A stretch of 64,000 nt of DNA from Streptomyces sp. AC512_CC834 (lineage in GTDB: Bacteria > Actinomycetota > Actinomycetes > Streptomycetales > Streptomycetaceae). The stretch covers positions 1 to 64,000 of the forward strand of contig NZ_JAGMUO010000028.1 in NCBI RefSeq assembly GCF_019049325.1. Direction: 5' to 3'. Below, piece after piece: positions 34,383 to 43,074 of the stretch. The notes beneath the pieces are model-generated. The model ran no database searches, was not told where the DNA came from, and was given only the letters and a program-made list of their open reading frames with translations. Position 1 is the first letter of the stretch. Each line of letters begins with the position of its first letter. The translations under genes were made by a program, and so were the position numbers.

Positions 34383-35882
34383 ATGGCGCAGTGGACCTCG
34401 GCCGTGGGGGCGGGGCAGCTCGCCCGGCTGCTCGGCTCCCAGCAGGACCGCCCGGCCGGTCCCGGCACGCGCCGCCCGCCGGCCTACCGCGCTCTCGCCG
34501 ACGGCATCCGGCTGCTGGTGCTGGAAGGCCGCGTACCGGTCGCCGCGCGGCTGCCCGCCGAACGCGAACTGGCCCTCGCCCTGACCGTCAGTCGTACCAC
34601 CGTCGCCGCCGCCTACGAGGCGCTGCGCGCCGAGGGCTTCCTGGAGTCCCGGCGGGGCGCGGGGAGCTGGACCGCCGTCCCGGCCGGAAACCCGCTGCCG
34701 GCGCGCGGTCTCGAGCCGCTGCCGCCCGAGGCCCTCGGCTCCGTGATCGACCTCGGCTGCGCGGCGCTGCCCGCCCCCGAGCCCTGGCTCACCCGCGCGG
34801 TGCGGGGCGCCCTCGAGGAGCTGCCGCCGTACGCGCACACGCACGGCGACTACCCGGCCGGACTGCCCGCGCTGCGCGCGATGATCGCCGAGCGCTACAC
34901 CGCGCGGGGCATCCCGACCATGCCCGAGCAGATCATGGTGACCACGGGGGCGATGGGCGCGATCGACGCCATCTGCCACCTCTTCGGAGGGCGCGGCGAG
35001 CGCATCGCCGTGGAGTCGCCCAGTTACGCCAACATCCTCCAGCTCATGCGCGAGGCCGGGGCCCGGCTGGTGCCCGTGGCGATGGCCGAGGGGCTCACCG
35101 GCTGGGACGTGGACCGCTGGCGCCAGGTGCTGCGCGACGCCGCCCCCCGCATCGCCTACGTCGTCGCCGACTTCCACAACCCCACCGGCGCCCTCGCCGA
35201 CGACGACCAGCGCCGGCGGCTGGTGGACGCGGCCCGGTCGGCGGGCACGGTGCTCGTCGCCGACGAGACGATGAGCGAGCTGTGGCTGGACGACGACGTC
35301 GAGATGCCGCGCCCCGTGTGCGCCTTCGACCCGGCCGGGTCCACCGTCGTCACCGTCGGCTCCGCGAGCAAGGCCTTCTGGGCCGGGATGCGCATCGGCT
35401 GGGTCCGTGCCGCGCCCGACGTGATCCGCAGCCTGGTCGCCGCGCGGGCGTACGCCGACCTGGGCACCCCGGTGCTGGAGCAGCTCGCCGTGAACTGGCT
35501 GTTCAGCACCGGCGGCTGGGAGCAGGCCGTGACGGTGCGCCGCGAACAGGCCCGGCAGAACCGGGACGAGCTGGTGACGGCGGTACGGCGGGAGCTGCCC
35601 GACTGGGAGTTCGAGGTACCCCGGGGCGGACTCACCCTGTGGGTGCGGACCGGGGGCCTGTCCGGCTCCCGGCTCGCGGAGGCGGGGGAGCGGGTGGGCG
35701 TACGCGTCCCGTCGGGGCCGCGCTTCGGGGTCGACGGTGCCTTCGAGGGCTACGTACGGCTGCCGTTCACCGTCGGCGGCGCGGTGGCCGAGGAGGCGGC
35801 GGTACGACTGGCCGCGGCGGCCCGGCTGGTGGAGAACGGGGGCGTCGGGGGCGGCGAGGCGCCGCGGACGTTCGTGGCGTAG
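34383..35882 (+). CDS. MocR/PdxR-type GntR-aminotransferase regulator
   Basis: The 499-aa protein fuses a GntR winged helix (residues ~30-100, R-L-P-A-E-R-E-L-A-L-A-L-T-V-S-R-T-T-V) to a fold-type I aminotransferase domain. The PLP lysine is K330 in G-S-A-S-K-A-F-W, with D-F-H-N-P-T-G and D-E-T-M-S upstream. Such proteins usually sense PLP or an amino acid adduct and regulate an adjacent gene. The divergent YczE-like operon is the likely target. Confidence 0.93.
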   Translation: MAQWTSAVGAGQLARLLGSQQDRPAGPGTRRPPAYRALADGIRLLVLEGRVPVAARLPAERELALALTVSRTTVAAAYEALRAEGFLESRRGAGSWTAVPAGNPLPARGLEPLPPEALGSVIDLGCAALPAPEPWLTRAVRGALEELPPYAHTHGDYPAGLPALRAMIAERYTARGIPTMPEQIMVTTGAMGAIDAICHLFGGRGERIAVESPSYANILQLMREAGARLVPVAMAEGLTGWDVDRWRQVLRDAAPRIAYVVADFHNPTGALADDDQRRRLVDAARSAGTVLVADETMSELWLDDDVEMPRPVCAFDPAGSTVVTVGSASKAFWAGMRIGWVRAAPDVIRSLVAARAYADLGTPVLEQLAVNWLFSTGGWEQAVTVRREQARQNRDELVTAVRRELPDWEFEVPRGGLTLWVRTGGLSGSRLAEAGERVGVRVPSGPRFGVDGAFEGYVRLPFTVGGAVAEEAAVRLAAAARLVENGGVGGGEAPRTFVA

Positions 35883-36048
35883 CCGGCGGCGGGACACCGC
35901 GGGACCGCGATACGACCCGGCCCGGCCGAGGACGCGGGGCACCTCGGTCGCCTTGTCTCCTTGTCTCCTTGTCACCGGTGGCGAGCGTCGCGGGAGATCG
36001 TGGCGTGGCCGGGGCGCAGCGGTGGGTCGCCGCGCCCCGGCCGGCGCG

Positions 36049-37854
36049 TCAGGAGCTCTCCGCCGCGACCGCCTTGGCCGCGACCGGCTCCGCAGGGGCC
36101 GGTCCGGCCGCCTCCTCCGGCGCCGCGCTCTCCACCGTGACCGGCGCGGGCCCCGCGTCCGCCGTGGCCCCCTCCGGCTCGGTCGCGGTCTTGGCCCGCG
36201 CCGGTCCGTCCCTCTTGTCGATGGAGACGGTCTTCGTCTTCGCCTCGGCCTCCGCGTCTGCCTCTGAGTCTGCGTCTGCCTCGGCTTCCGCTTCCGCTTC
36301 CGCCTCTGCCTCCACGGGAACCGGCGCCCGCTCCCCGTCCGCCGGTGTCGTGCGCGGCGGGAGCAGGGCGAGCACCGCCTGCCGGTGGGCGTCGCTCGTC
36401 GCGTCGTCGTAGGGGTCCGGAGTCGCGGGGACCTGGAGACGGTGCACCGGACCGGTGCCGAGGCGGGCGTATCCGCGGCCGGGCAGGACCTGGTCGACGG
36501 GTGTGGTGTGCGGGGGAGCGCCCAGCACGGTCGCCAGCTCGTCCGCCGTGGCCGGGCCGAGGACGACACGCGCGCGCGTGTGCTGCCGTACGGCGTCGGT
36601 GAGGCCGTCCAGGGCGTCGAGCTGGTCGGCGACGACCACGGTCACGTGCGCGGCCCGGCCGTGCCGCAGCGGGACCTGGAGCAGGGACTGCGGGTCCCGG
36701 CGGCCGTCCGAGGTGGCGAGGTGCGTGAACGCGGTGGGACGGTCCACGAAGACCCACAGGGGCCGCCGGGTGTCGTCCGGCGCCGCCAGGCCCTCCTGAC
36801 GGGCCCGGTTGACGGAGATCAGCCGCCGTTCCGTCTCCGCGGCGGCCCACTCCAGGCTGGTCAGCGCCCCGGTGAGGCCGCACTCCACGGCCAGGACGCC
36901 GTCCCGGCCGACCAGGCAGGCGTACTCGCCGGTGCCGCCGCCGTCGACGATCAGCAGGTCGCCGTGGTGCAGCGCCTGCAGGGCGACCGACCGCAGCAGG
37001 GTGGACGTGCCGGTGCCGGGCTGCCCCAGGACCAGCAGGTGCGGCTCGGTCGAGCGGATGCCGGTGCGCCAGACGACCGGCGGTACGTCGCGCCGCTCCT
37101 CGCCGTGGGTGAGCGGGAGGGTGCGCTGGACCCGGGTCGGGTCGGTGAAGCCGAGGACGGTCTCGCCGGGCGCCGTCACGAACCGCTGGGCCGCGAGGTC
37201 GGTGGGCAGCGCCGTGAGCACGTCGACGGAGAGGTGGTTGGCCTCCTCGTCCCACGTGAAGTGGTACTCCCGGCCCCGGCCGGACTTCGCGGTGAGCAGG
37301 TGCTCGATCCGGGCCCGGGACTCGGCCTCCCCGTCGGTGAAGTACGCGGGGTAGTGGATCACCAGGTGGGCGAAGCGGCCGGTGTCGTCGAACTCGTACG
37401 CCGGGAACGCCTTCTCCCACGTGCCGCCGTGGACGTACAGGGGGTCGGGGTCCTCGGCGATGGAGAAGTACGGGACCAGCGCCTCGTAGAGCGACTGCAG
37501 GCGCTTGGTCTGGGTGTCGTCGGGGCCCTCGGGCACCGGCGCGGCGCGGTCCCTGCCCTGCCAGGCTGCCGCCGCCATCAGGACGATGACGGCGAGCAGC
37601 GGGCCGTACGGCACGAGTGCCACGACCAGGACCACCGAGGCCACCAGGAACAGCAGCGCGCCGCGCCGGTCCTTGGGGGTCTCGGCCCATCTGCGCCGCG
37701 CGGCCGCGGCCAGTCGGCGCAGACCGCGGGCGATCGTGATCAGCGGCTGGAGGACGTCGGTGGCGCTGTCGGCCGCCGTCCGGGCCAGCTCCCGGCTCCG
37801 GGCGAGCTGTGCGCCGCCGTTGCTCAGAATGCGGGGGAGGGGCCGCCGGGCCAC
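36049..37854 (-). CDS. FtsK/SpoIIIE-like ATPase-fold membrane protein with altered Walker A
   Basis: The 601-aa protein has two membrane helices near residues 67-100, then a domain resembling streptomycete FtsK/TraB-type ATPases. The P-loop reads G-Q-P-G-T-G-T-S-T (~277-285), with Thr where the lysine should be, so ATP hydrolysis is doubtful. A Walker B-like L-W-V-F-V-D-R-P follows. The C-terminal ~110 residues are low-complexity Glu/Ala with a final Pro/Ala-rich tail. AGGAGG precedes the GTG. The 64-aa membrane protein is encoded just upstream on the same strand, so they likely form an operon. Role is unknown. Confidence 0.75.
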   Translation of the reverse strand: MARRPLPRILSNGGAQLARSRELARTAADSATDVLQPLITIARGLRRLAAAARRRWAETPKDRRGALLFLVASVVLVVALVPYGPLLAVIVLMAAAAWQGRDRAAPVPEGPDDTQTKRLQSLYEALVPYFSIAEDPDPLYVHGGTWEKAFPAYEFDDTGRFAHLVIHYPAYFTDGEAESRARIEHLLTAKSGRGREYHFTWDEEANHLSVDVLTALPTDLAAQRFVTAPGETVLGFTDPTRVQRTLPLTHGEERRDVPPVVWRTGIRSTEPHLLVLGQPGTGTSTLLRSVALQALHHGDLLIVDGGGTGEYACLVGRDGVLAVECGLTGALTSLEWAAAETERRLISVNRARQEGLAAPDDTRRPLWVFVDRPTAFTHLATSDGRRDPQSLLQVPLRHGRAAHVTVVVADQLDALDGLTDAVRQHTRARVVLGPATADELATVLGAPPHTTPVDQVLPGRGYARLGTGPVHRLQVPATPDPYDDATSDAHRQAVLALLPPRTTPADGERAPVPVEAEAEAEAEAEADADSEADAEAEAKTKTVSIDKRDGPARAKTATEPEGATADAGPAPVTVESAAPEEAAGPAPAEPVAAKAVAAESS

Positions 37855-37906
37855 TGCTGCCTCCTGGAAGTGCGTACGTGTGGATGTCGGGCGGGAAGGC
37901 GGGCCG

Positions 37907-38101
37907 TCAGAACTTGATTCCGCCGAGGAGGCCCGCCAGGCTCTCGCCGCCTGCCTTGATGCTCGGGGCGATGGCCGTACTCGCGAGATAGAACCCGAAC
38001 AGGACGGCGACCAGCAGGTGTGAGGCCTTGAGGCCGTCCTTGCGGAAGAAGATGAAGACGACGATGCCGAGCAGGACCACGCCTGAGATCGAGAGGATCA
38101 T
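37907..38101 (-). CDS. Small two-helix membrane protein (64 aa)
   Basis: The ATG has AGGAGAA upstream. Residues ~3-20 and ~28-46 are hydrophobic, with F-F-R-K-D-G-L-K-A-S-H between them, and the protein ends G-G-I-K-F. It precedes the FtsK-like gene by 52 bases and is probably its partner. The layout (short helix pair, Gly/Ser-rich end) resembles small membrane proteins placed beside conjugation- or secretion-type ATPases, but no homology can be claimed. Confidence 0.78.
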   Translation of the reverse strand: MILSISGVVLLGIVVFIFFRKDGLKASHLLVAVLFGFYLASTAIAPSIKAGGESLAGLLGGIKF

Positions 38102-38302
38102 GTGAGTTCTCCTGGTTCACGGGGACAGTCACCATGAGTACTTCCAGGCTCACAGCATGTATCCATACGATAAAAGGTGCAAATGGGCGAAATTCTCCGG
38201 AATTACCCCAGGTGGCTCAGCGGTCCTTGGGCCGGTTGAGTGCCCCGCGAGCCAGTACCCTGGCGATTCGCGCAACGTTCGCAGTGAGAGGCGGTCCGGC
38301 CG

Positions 38303-38695
38303 ATGAGTGAAGCCCCCGACCCCGAGGTCGTGGAGCTGGCGACCAAGATCTTCGATCTGGCCCGGCAGGGGCGGACCGAGGAGCTGGAGGCCTATGTGGA
38401 CGCCGGTGTTCCGGCCGACCTCACCAACGACCGCGGCGACTCCCTCGTCATGCTCGCCGCCTACCACGGCCACGCCGGCGCGGTGCGCGCGCTGCTCGCC
38501 CGTGGCGCCGACGCCGATCGCGTCAACGACCGGGGTCAGACCCCGCTCGCCGGAGCCGCCTTCAAGGGTGAGACGGAAGTGACGAGGGCGCTTCTGGAGG
38601 CCGGCGCGGACCCGGCCGCGGGCACCCCGTCGGCCGTCGACACGGCGCGGATGTTCGCGCGGACCGACCTGCTGGAGCTGTTCGGCGCCCAGTGA
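38303..38695 (+). CDS. Ankyrin-repeat protein (130 aa)
   Basis: Three to four ankyrin units are visible: G-R-T-E-E-L-E-A-Y-V-D-A-G-V-P-A-D, then D-S-L-V-M-L-A-A-Y-H-G-H, and Q-T-P-L-A-G-A-A-F-K-G with L-L-E-A-G-A-D. It has no signal or membrane segment and should be a cytoplasmic protein-binding module. Nothing in the neighbourhood identifies the partner. Confidence 0.88.
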   Translation: MSEAPDPEVVELATKIFDLARQGRTEELEAYVDAGVPADLTNDRGDSLVMLAAYHGHAGAVRALLARGADADRVNDRGQTPLAGAAFKGETEVTRALLEAGADPAAGTPSAVDTARMFARTDLLELFGAQ

Positions 38696-39029
38696 CGGGA
38701 CGCCGGAGCGGACCTTGTCCGGGTCCACTCCACAATTTCTGACCAGGGAAAACACTGAAAACGGGGGAGGCGGTACAAGGCCGCCGAAATTTCGGTCGCG
38801 GCAGATGTGACCGCCGGGTCATCATGACGACGTGGTTCACGGACGTGATGGCTGGGCAGATGTTGCCGCACCGCGCGGGCCGTGACACGGCCCGCAAGGG
38901 CCACCGACGAGAGGCAGAGGAACATGGTCTTCAGCAAGCAAGAGACGGCGGGCGCTCCGACGTGTTGGCGCACGGCCAGGTAACGCGTGTTTCCCGGTTG
39001 CGTCGACGCTTGATGTGAGGCTGTTTCCC
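38696..39029. other. 334-bp gap with palindromes and a possible leader peptide
   Basis: It contains a perfect 12-bp palindrome CCGAAATTTCGG (38784-38795), a near-perfect inverted repeat GCGGGCCGTG/CACGGCCCGC (38875-38895), and a 19-codon frame at 38924. Together these look like a regulated leader for the HEAT-like gene. Confidence 0.45.
38924..38983 (+). CDS. Possible leader peptide (19 aa)
   Basis: ATG at 38924 follows GAGG and opens a 19-codon frame, M-V-F-S-K-Q-E-T-A-G-A-P-T-C-W-R-T-A-R, ending TAA at 38983, 46 bases before the HEAT-like protein start. The adjacent Cys-Trp, followed by basic residues, is a pattern seen in attenuator peptides. Translation is unproven. Confidence 0.4.
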   Translation: MVFSKQETAGAPTCWRTAR

Positions 39030-40448
39030 ATGTTCGATCCGGTCATAGCGCCCAGCGGTACGCTGCTCGGCCTGCTTCAGCGGGGTCGCGGCGACGGCAC
39101 GCTGCACGCGCTCACCGCTCCGCGCGCCGAAGCGCTCGCGGCCGTGAACCACTGCGTGCTCCACGACCCCCGCCACGACTGGCAGGTCGAGAACCGCTCC
39201 CTCTACTACGCCCGCCTCTATCTCGACCTGAACGGCGAGCTGGACGCGGTCGAGGCACACCTCTTCGACCCCGAGGACGTCCTGGACGCCGACGAGTCGC
39301 GCACCGGGCTGGCCCTCGCGGTCCTCGGCCACCTCGCCTCCTACGGCAGGCTCGACGCGCTCCAGTTGTTGCGCAGGTACGCCGCCCACGGCGTCAACTG
39401 GGCGTGGGCGCTGGACGAGCTGGCGCTGCGCGACGACGACGCCGGACTGCGCGCCCTCGCCGCGCCCGTCCTGGCCCGCTTCCCGCGCGATGCCGAGGGC
39501 GAGGCCGAGCTGGCCGTCGCCGTGCGGGACGCCTTCGAACCCCGGCCCTGGCGCCTGTGGGCGGACGATCCCCGCGAATCGATCGCCACGCGTGTGCGCG
39601 GCGCCCACGAGACGGGCTGTTTCGACCGCTGGCAGCGGCAGATGAACTCCACCGGACCGCGTCCGGGGTGGAGTGTGCGCGCCGTGTTCGAGTGGGCCGA
39701 GCAGGGACTGGAGCGCGGCACACCGCTCCATGTGCCCGCCGCCCGCTGCCTCACGGCCGTCGCGGGACCCGAGGACCGGCCCGAGATCGTCGAGGCCGCG
39801 CGGTCCGGCACCGAGGGCGCCCGCTGCACCGCCCTGCGCTATCTCGCCGACAGCGACGATCCGCAGGTCCTCGACCTGGTCGAGGGTGCCGTCGCCACGG
39901 GCTCGACACCGGTCGTGGAGGCCGCCGTCGCCGCCTACGAACGCATGCGCGGACTCGCCGCCGTCGACCGGGCGCGCGGCTGGGTGCACCGGCCCGACGC
40001 CCTGGGCGCCGCCGCCGGACGGGTACTCGCCTGCCTGGGCGCCGCCCAGGACCGCGATCTCGTCCTCTCCGCGCTGCGGGAGGCGGTACGCGGGGAAGGT
40101 CCCGACGCGCCGACCCTGTGGACCCTCGTCGACGGCACCGGACGGCTCGGCATCGCGTGCGCCGCTCCCGTACTGCGTCACATCTACCGCGAAACCGCCT
40201 CCTCCCACCTGCGTGGCCGGGCCGCCCGCGCGCTGGCCGCCACCGATCCGTCCTTCGCGGCGGGCCTCGCCATCGAGTGCCTGTGGGACTGCGAGGAGAC
40301 CACCCGCGAAGTCGCCGCGCGCCATGCCGAGACCGGTGACAACCGCGTCGTCGAACGGCTGCGCAGGCTCGCCGCCGACCCGGCCGAGGAGGACGAGGTC
40401 CAGACGGCGGTGCGCAGCCGCTTCGGACCGGACGCGCCCGCCGTGTGA
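39030..40448 (+). CDS. HEAT-repeat-like protein (472 aa)
   Basis: The protein is almost entirely helical, with repeated A-A-x-x-L-x-x-L-A-D patterns across residues ~60-460 (for example A-R-C-T-A-L-R-Y-L-A-D-S-D-D-P-Q-V; H-L-R-G-R-A-A-R-A-L-A-A-T-D), as in HEAT or PBS-lyase-type scaffolds. It starts M-F-D-P-V-I-A-P-S-G-T; a GTG five codons earlier is possible. No catalytic motif is visible. A role as a protein-binding scaffold is an inference from fold only. Confidence 0.82.
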   Translation: MFDPVIAPSGTLLGLLQRGRGDGTLHALTAPRAEALAAVNHCVLHDPRHDWQVENRSLYYARLYLDLNGELDAVEAHLFDPEDVLDADESRTGLALAVLGHLASYGRLDALQLLRRYAAHGVNWAWALDELALRDDDAGLRALAAPVLARFPRDAEGEAELAVAVRDAFEPRPWRLWADDPRESIATRVRGAHETGCFDRWQRQMNSTGPRPGWSVRAVFEWAEQGLERGTPLHVPAARCLTAVAGPEDRPEIVEAARSGTEGARCTALRYLADSDDPQVLDLVEGAVATGSTPVVEAAVAAYERMRGLAAVDRARGWVHRPDALGAAAGRVLACLGAAQDRDLVLSALREAVRGEGPDAPTLWTLVDGTGRLGIACAAPVLRHIYRETASSHLRGRAARALAATDPSFAAGLAIECLWDCEETTREVAARHAETGDNRVVERLRRLAADPAEEDEVQTAVRSRFGPDAPAV

Positions 40449-40669
40449 GAGACACGGGGCCCGGCGGCCCGGCACGGACGGGTGAGCGCGGGCCCTGCCC
40501 GCCGGGCGTCGACGGGCCACCGCCGGGCGCCGACGGGCCGACCGGCCGACGGCCGCCGCTCCGTGTGAACGGCGGATGGACCGCGGTGCAGGGCAACGCT
40601 CACGGGACGTTCCTCGGCCGGAAAGATCGACTTTGACGCGAGCACGTCCAGTCCGGCGACAATACCGGT

Positions 40670-41447
40670 GTGGGTGTCGTCATCGTGACCGAATCCTTTC
40701 CCCCGATGTGAACGGTGTCGCCCACTGCGCGCTCCAGACCGCCCGGCACCTCGTCGGCCGCGGTCACGACTGCGTCGTCGTCGCACCCGCCACCGTCACC
40801 ACCGCCGGCCACGAGGCGGACGCGTCCGCTCCGTGCCCCGTCGTCCGGATCCCCTCCCTCCCGCTCCCCGGCTACCCGCAGGTCCGCGTCGCCCTGCCCA
40901 GCCGGCGCGTCGCCGCCGCGATCGCCGAACACCGCGCCGACCTCGTCCACCTGGCAGGCCCCTTCGTCCTCGGCGTCCGGGGCATGGCCGCCGCCGCACG
41001 GCTCGGGCTCCCCGCCGTGGCCGTCCACCAGACCGACCTCGCCGGATACGCCCGTACGTACATGGGAGCGGGCGAGGCGGCCGCCTGGCGGCGCATCCGC
41101 TCCGTGCACGGCGCCGTCGACCTCACCCTCGCCCCTCCGGCGCGGCACTGCGCGACCTCGAGGCGCACGGCGTGCCCCAGGTCGGCCCGTGGCCGCGCGG
41201 AGTGGACACCGTCCGGTTCCGGCCCGACCTGCGGGACGAGACGCTGCGCCGCGAACTCGCCCCGAACGGCGAACTGGTCGTCGGCTACGTCGGGCGGCTC
41301 GCCCCGGAGAAGCAGGTGGACCTGCTGTCCGGCGTGTGCGGCCTGGACAGCGTGCGCGTCGTCGTCGGCGACGGGCCCAGCCGGCCCGGCCTGGAGCAGG
41401 CGCTGCCGGGTGCCGTCTTCCTCGGCCGCCGTACCACGCGCGCGGGA
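40670..41447 (+). pseudogene. Decayed GT4 glycosyltransferase (MgtA/PimB-like)
   Basis: Reading across three frames gives a good GT4 N-terminal domain: V-V-I-V-T-E-S-F-P-P, then D-V-N-G-V-A-H-C-A-L-Q-T-A-R-H-L, A-G-P-F-V-L-G-V-R-G-M and G-Y-V-G-R-L-A-P-E-K. The frame breaks in the C run at 40700-40704 and again near 41132-41136, each fixed by one extra C. After about 41440 (G-R-R-T) the homology ends, so most of the UDP/GDP-sugar-binding C-domain is missing. Two indels could be sequencing errors; the lost C-terminus argues for a true pseudogene. Confidence 0.82.
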
Positions 41448-41581
41448 CGAGTACCCGGCTCGACCTGCGTACCTCCGCCGCGGTCTCCGCCGCCCCCGCG
41501 GCACTGCCGACGACGGAGCGACCGAAGGGCGCCTGACGGATCGACGCGCCAGGCGGCTCCGGGGGCGGGCGTACGGCGGCG

Positions 41582-42451
41582 TCAGCGTCTGCGTACCGCC
41601 ACGAAGCGCACGGGTGTTCCCGGTGCCGCCTGGGCCGCCGCCGGGAGGTCGGCGGTGCGGACGACGGCGATCACCGGGTAGCCGCCGGTCGTCGGATGGT
41701 CGGCCAGGAACACCACCGGCCGGCCGTCGGGGGGCACCTGCACCGCGCCCAGCACCGCGCCCTCACTGGGGAGTTCGCCGAGGCGGGCGCGCTCGAGCGC
41801 CGGGCCGTCCACGCGCAGTCCGATGCGGTTGCTCGCGGGCGACACCCGGTACGCGCGCGTGGTGAACGCCCGTACCGCCTCGGGTGTGAACCAGTCGGCG
41901 CGCGAGCCCGGCGTCACCCGCAGGACCAGCTCCGCCGGAGGTGCCGGCTGCGGGGCGACGTCCACGCGCGCGTGCGGCCCGCGCGGCCGTCCCAGGGGCA
42001 GCACCATGCCGTTGGCGAGGGGCGGCGGCCCGAGGCCGGACAACAGGTCGGTGGAACGGCTGCCCAGTACCGGCTCGACGAGGATGCCGCCGGAGACGGC
42101 CACGTAGGAGCGGACTCCGGAGCCGGCCGCCCCGACGTCGACCAGCGCACCGGCCGGCACGCCGACCGGAGCGCCCCACGGCACCGGCCGCCCGTCCACC
42201 GTCACCGGGCAGGGCGCGCCGCCGACGGCCACCGTCACCGCGCAACGCGGGCGCAGGGCGCAGCCGGTGAGTGTGGTCTCCAGGACGGCGGCCCCGGGCG
42301 GATTGCCGACCAGCCGGTTGACCAGCGCCGCGGCGGGCGCGTCGAGCGCCCCGGAGCGCGGGACGCCGAGGTGGGCGTGGCCGGGCCGGCCCCGGTCCTG
42401 CACGGTGGTCAGGGCCCCGGCCCGGACGACGGCCAGCGCACGGTCCGTCAT
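41582..42451 (-). CDS. pxpC: 5-oxoprolinase subunit C (biotin-dependent carboxyltransferase-like, KipA family)
   Basis: The 289-aa protein is the KipA/PxpC type: G-A-L-T-T-V-Q-D-R-G-R-P-G near residue 12, G-V-P-R-S-G-A-L-D, Y-V-A-V-S-G-G-I and S-N-R-I-G-L-R. With PxpB it forms the ATP-dependent part that opens 5-oxoproline to glutamate. Its ATG overlaps the pxpB stop by four bases. It is the last gene of the unit and lies convergent to the glycosyltransferase remnant. Confidence 0.93.
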   Translation of the reverse strand: MTDRALAVVRAGALTTVQDRGRPGHAHLGVPRSGALDAPAAALVNRLVGNPPGAAVLETTLTGCALRPRCAVTVAVGGAPCPVTVDGRPVPWGAPVGVPAGALVDVGAAGSGVRSYVAVSGGILVEPVLGSRSTDLLSGLGPPPLANGMVLPLGRPRGPHARVDVAPQPAPPAELVLRVTPGSRADWFTPEAVRAFTTRAYRVSPASNRIGLRVDGPALERARLGELPSEGAVLGAVQVPPDGRPVVFLADHPTTGGYPVIAVVRTADLPAAAQAAPGTPVRFVAVRRR

Positions 42452-43074
42452 GCACCCCCCTGGTGTCCTCGGGGGACGAACCGCACACGCGTGCCGGGTG
42501 ACAGCAGTGCCGCCGGCACGCGCGTGTGGTCCCACAGCACGGCGTCCGTGGTACCGATCAGTTGCCAGCCGCCCGGCGACGAGCGCGGGTACACGCCCGT
42601 GTACGGCCCCGCCAGCGCCACCGAACCGGCCGGGACCGCGGTGCGCGGGGTGTCCCGGCGAGGGACGTCGTACCGCGCCGGGAGGCCGGTCAGATAGCCG
42701 AAGCCGGGCGCGAACCCGCAGAAGGCGACCCGGAACTCGGTAGCCGCGTGGACACGCGCCACCTCGCCCTCCGCGACCCCCCAGTGCGCGGCGACGTCGG
42801 CCAGGTCGGGGCCGTCGTAGCGGACCCGGATCTCGACGACGGGCCCCGCGCTCGGCGGAGCGGGCGGCACCTCGGCGGCGGTCAGTTCGGACGCGATCCC
42901 GGCCGGGTCGGCGAGGCCGTCCAGGAGGACGGTGCGGGCCGCCGGGACGATCTCCCGGGCCGCGAGGGTGCCCTCCGCGCGGCGCCGCAGCAGCTCCGCG
43001 TGCAGCGCCTCGGCCTCCTCGCCCGAGGAGACCTCGACGAGCAGGGCGTCGTCGCCGACCGGCAGGACGTTCAC
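42448..43074 (-). CDS. pxpB: 5-oxoprolinase subunit B (KipI family)
   Basis: The 208-aa protein has the PxpB/KipI signatures: G-D-D-A-L-L-V-E at the start, V-R-Y-D-G-P-D-L, and F-C-G-F-A-P-G-F-G-Y-L-T-G-L-P followed by G-S-V-A-L-A-G-P-Y-T-G-V-Y-P. The GTG overlaps the pxpA stop and the 3' end overlaps pxpC, so all three are coupled. Acts in the cytoplasm as part of the PxpABC complex. Confidence 0.94.
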   Translation of the reverse strand: MNVLPVGDDALLVEVSSGEEAEALHAELLRRRAEGTLAAREIVPAARTVLLDGLADPAGIASELTAAEVPPAPPSAGPVVEIRVRYDGPDLADVAAHWGVAEGEVARVHAATEFRVAFCGFAPGFGYLTGLPARYDVPRRDTPRTAVPAGSVALAGPYTGVYPRSSPGGWQLIGTTDAVLWDHTRVPAALLSPGTRVRFVPRGHQGGA

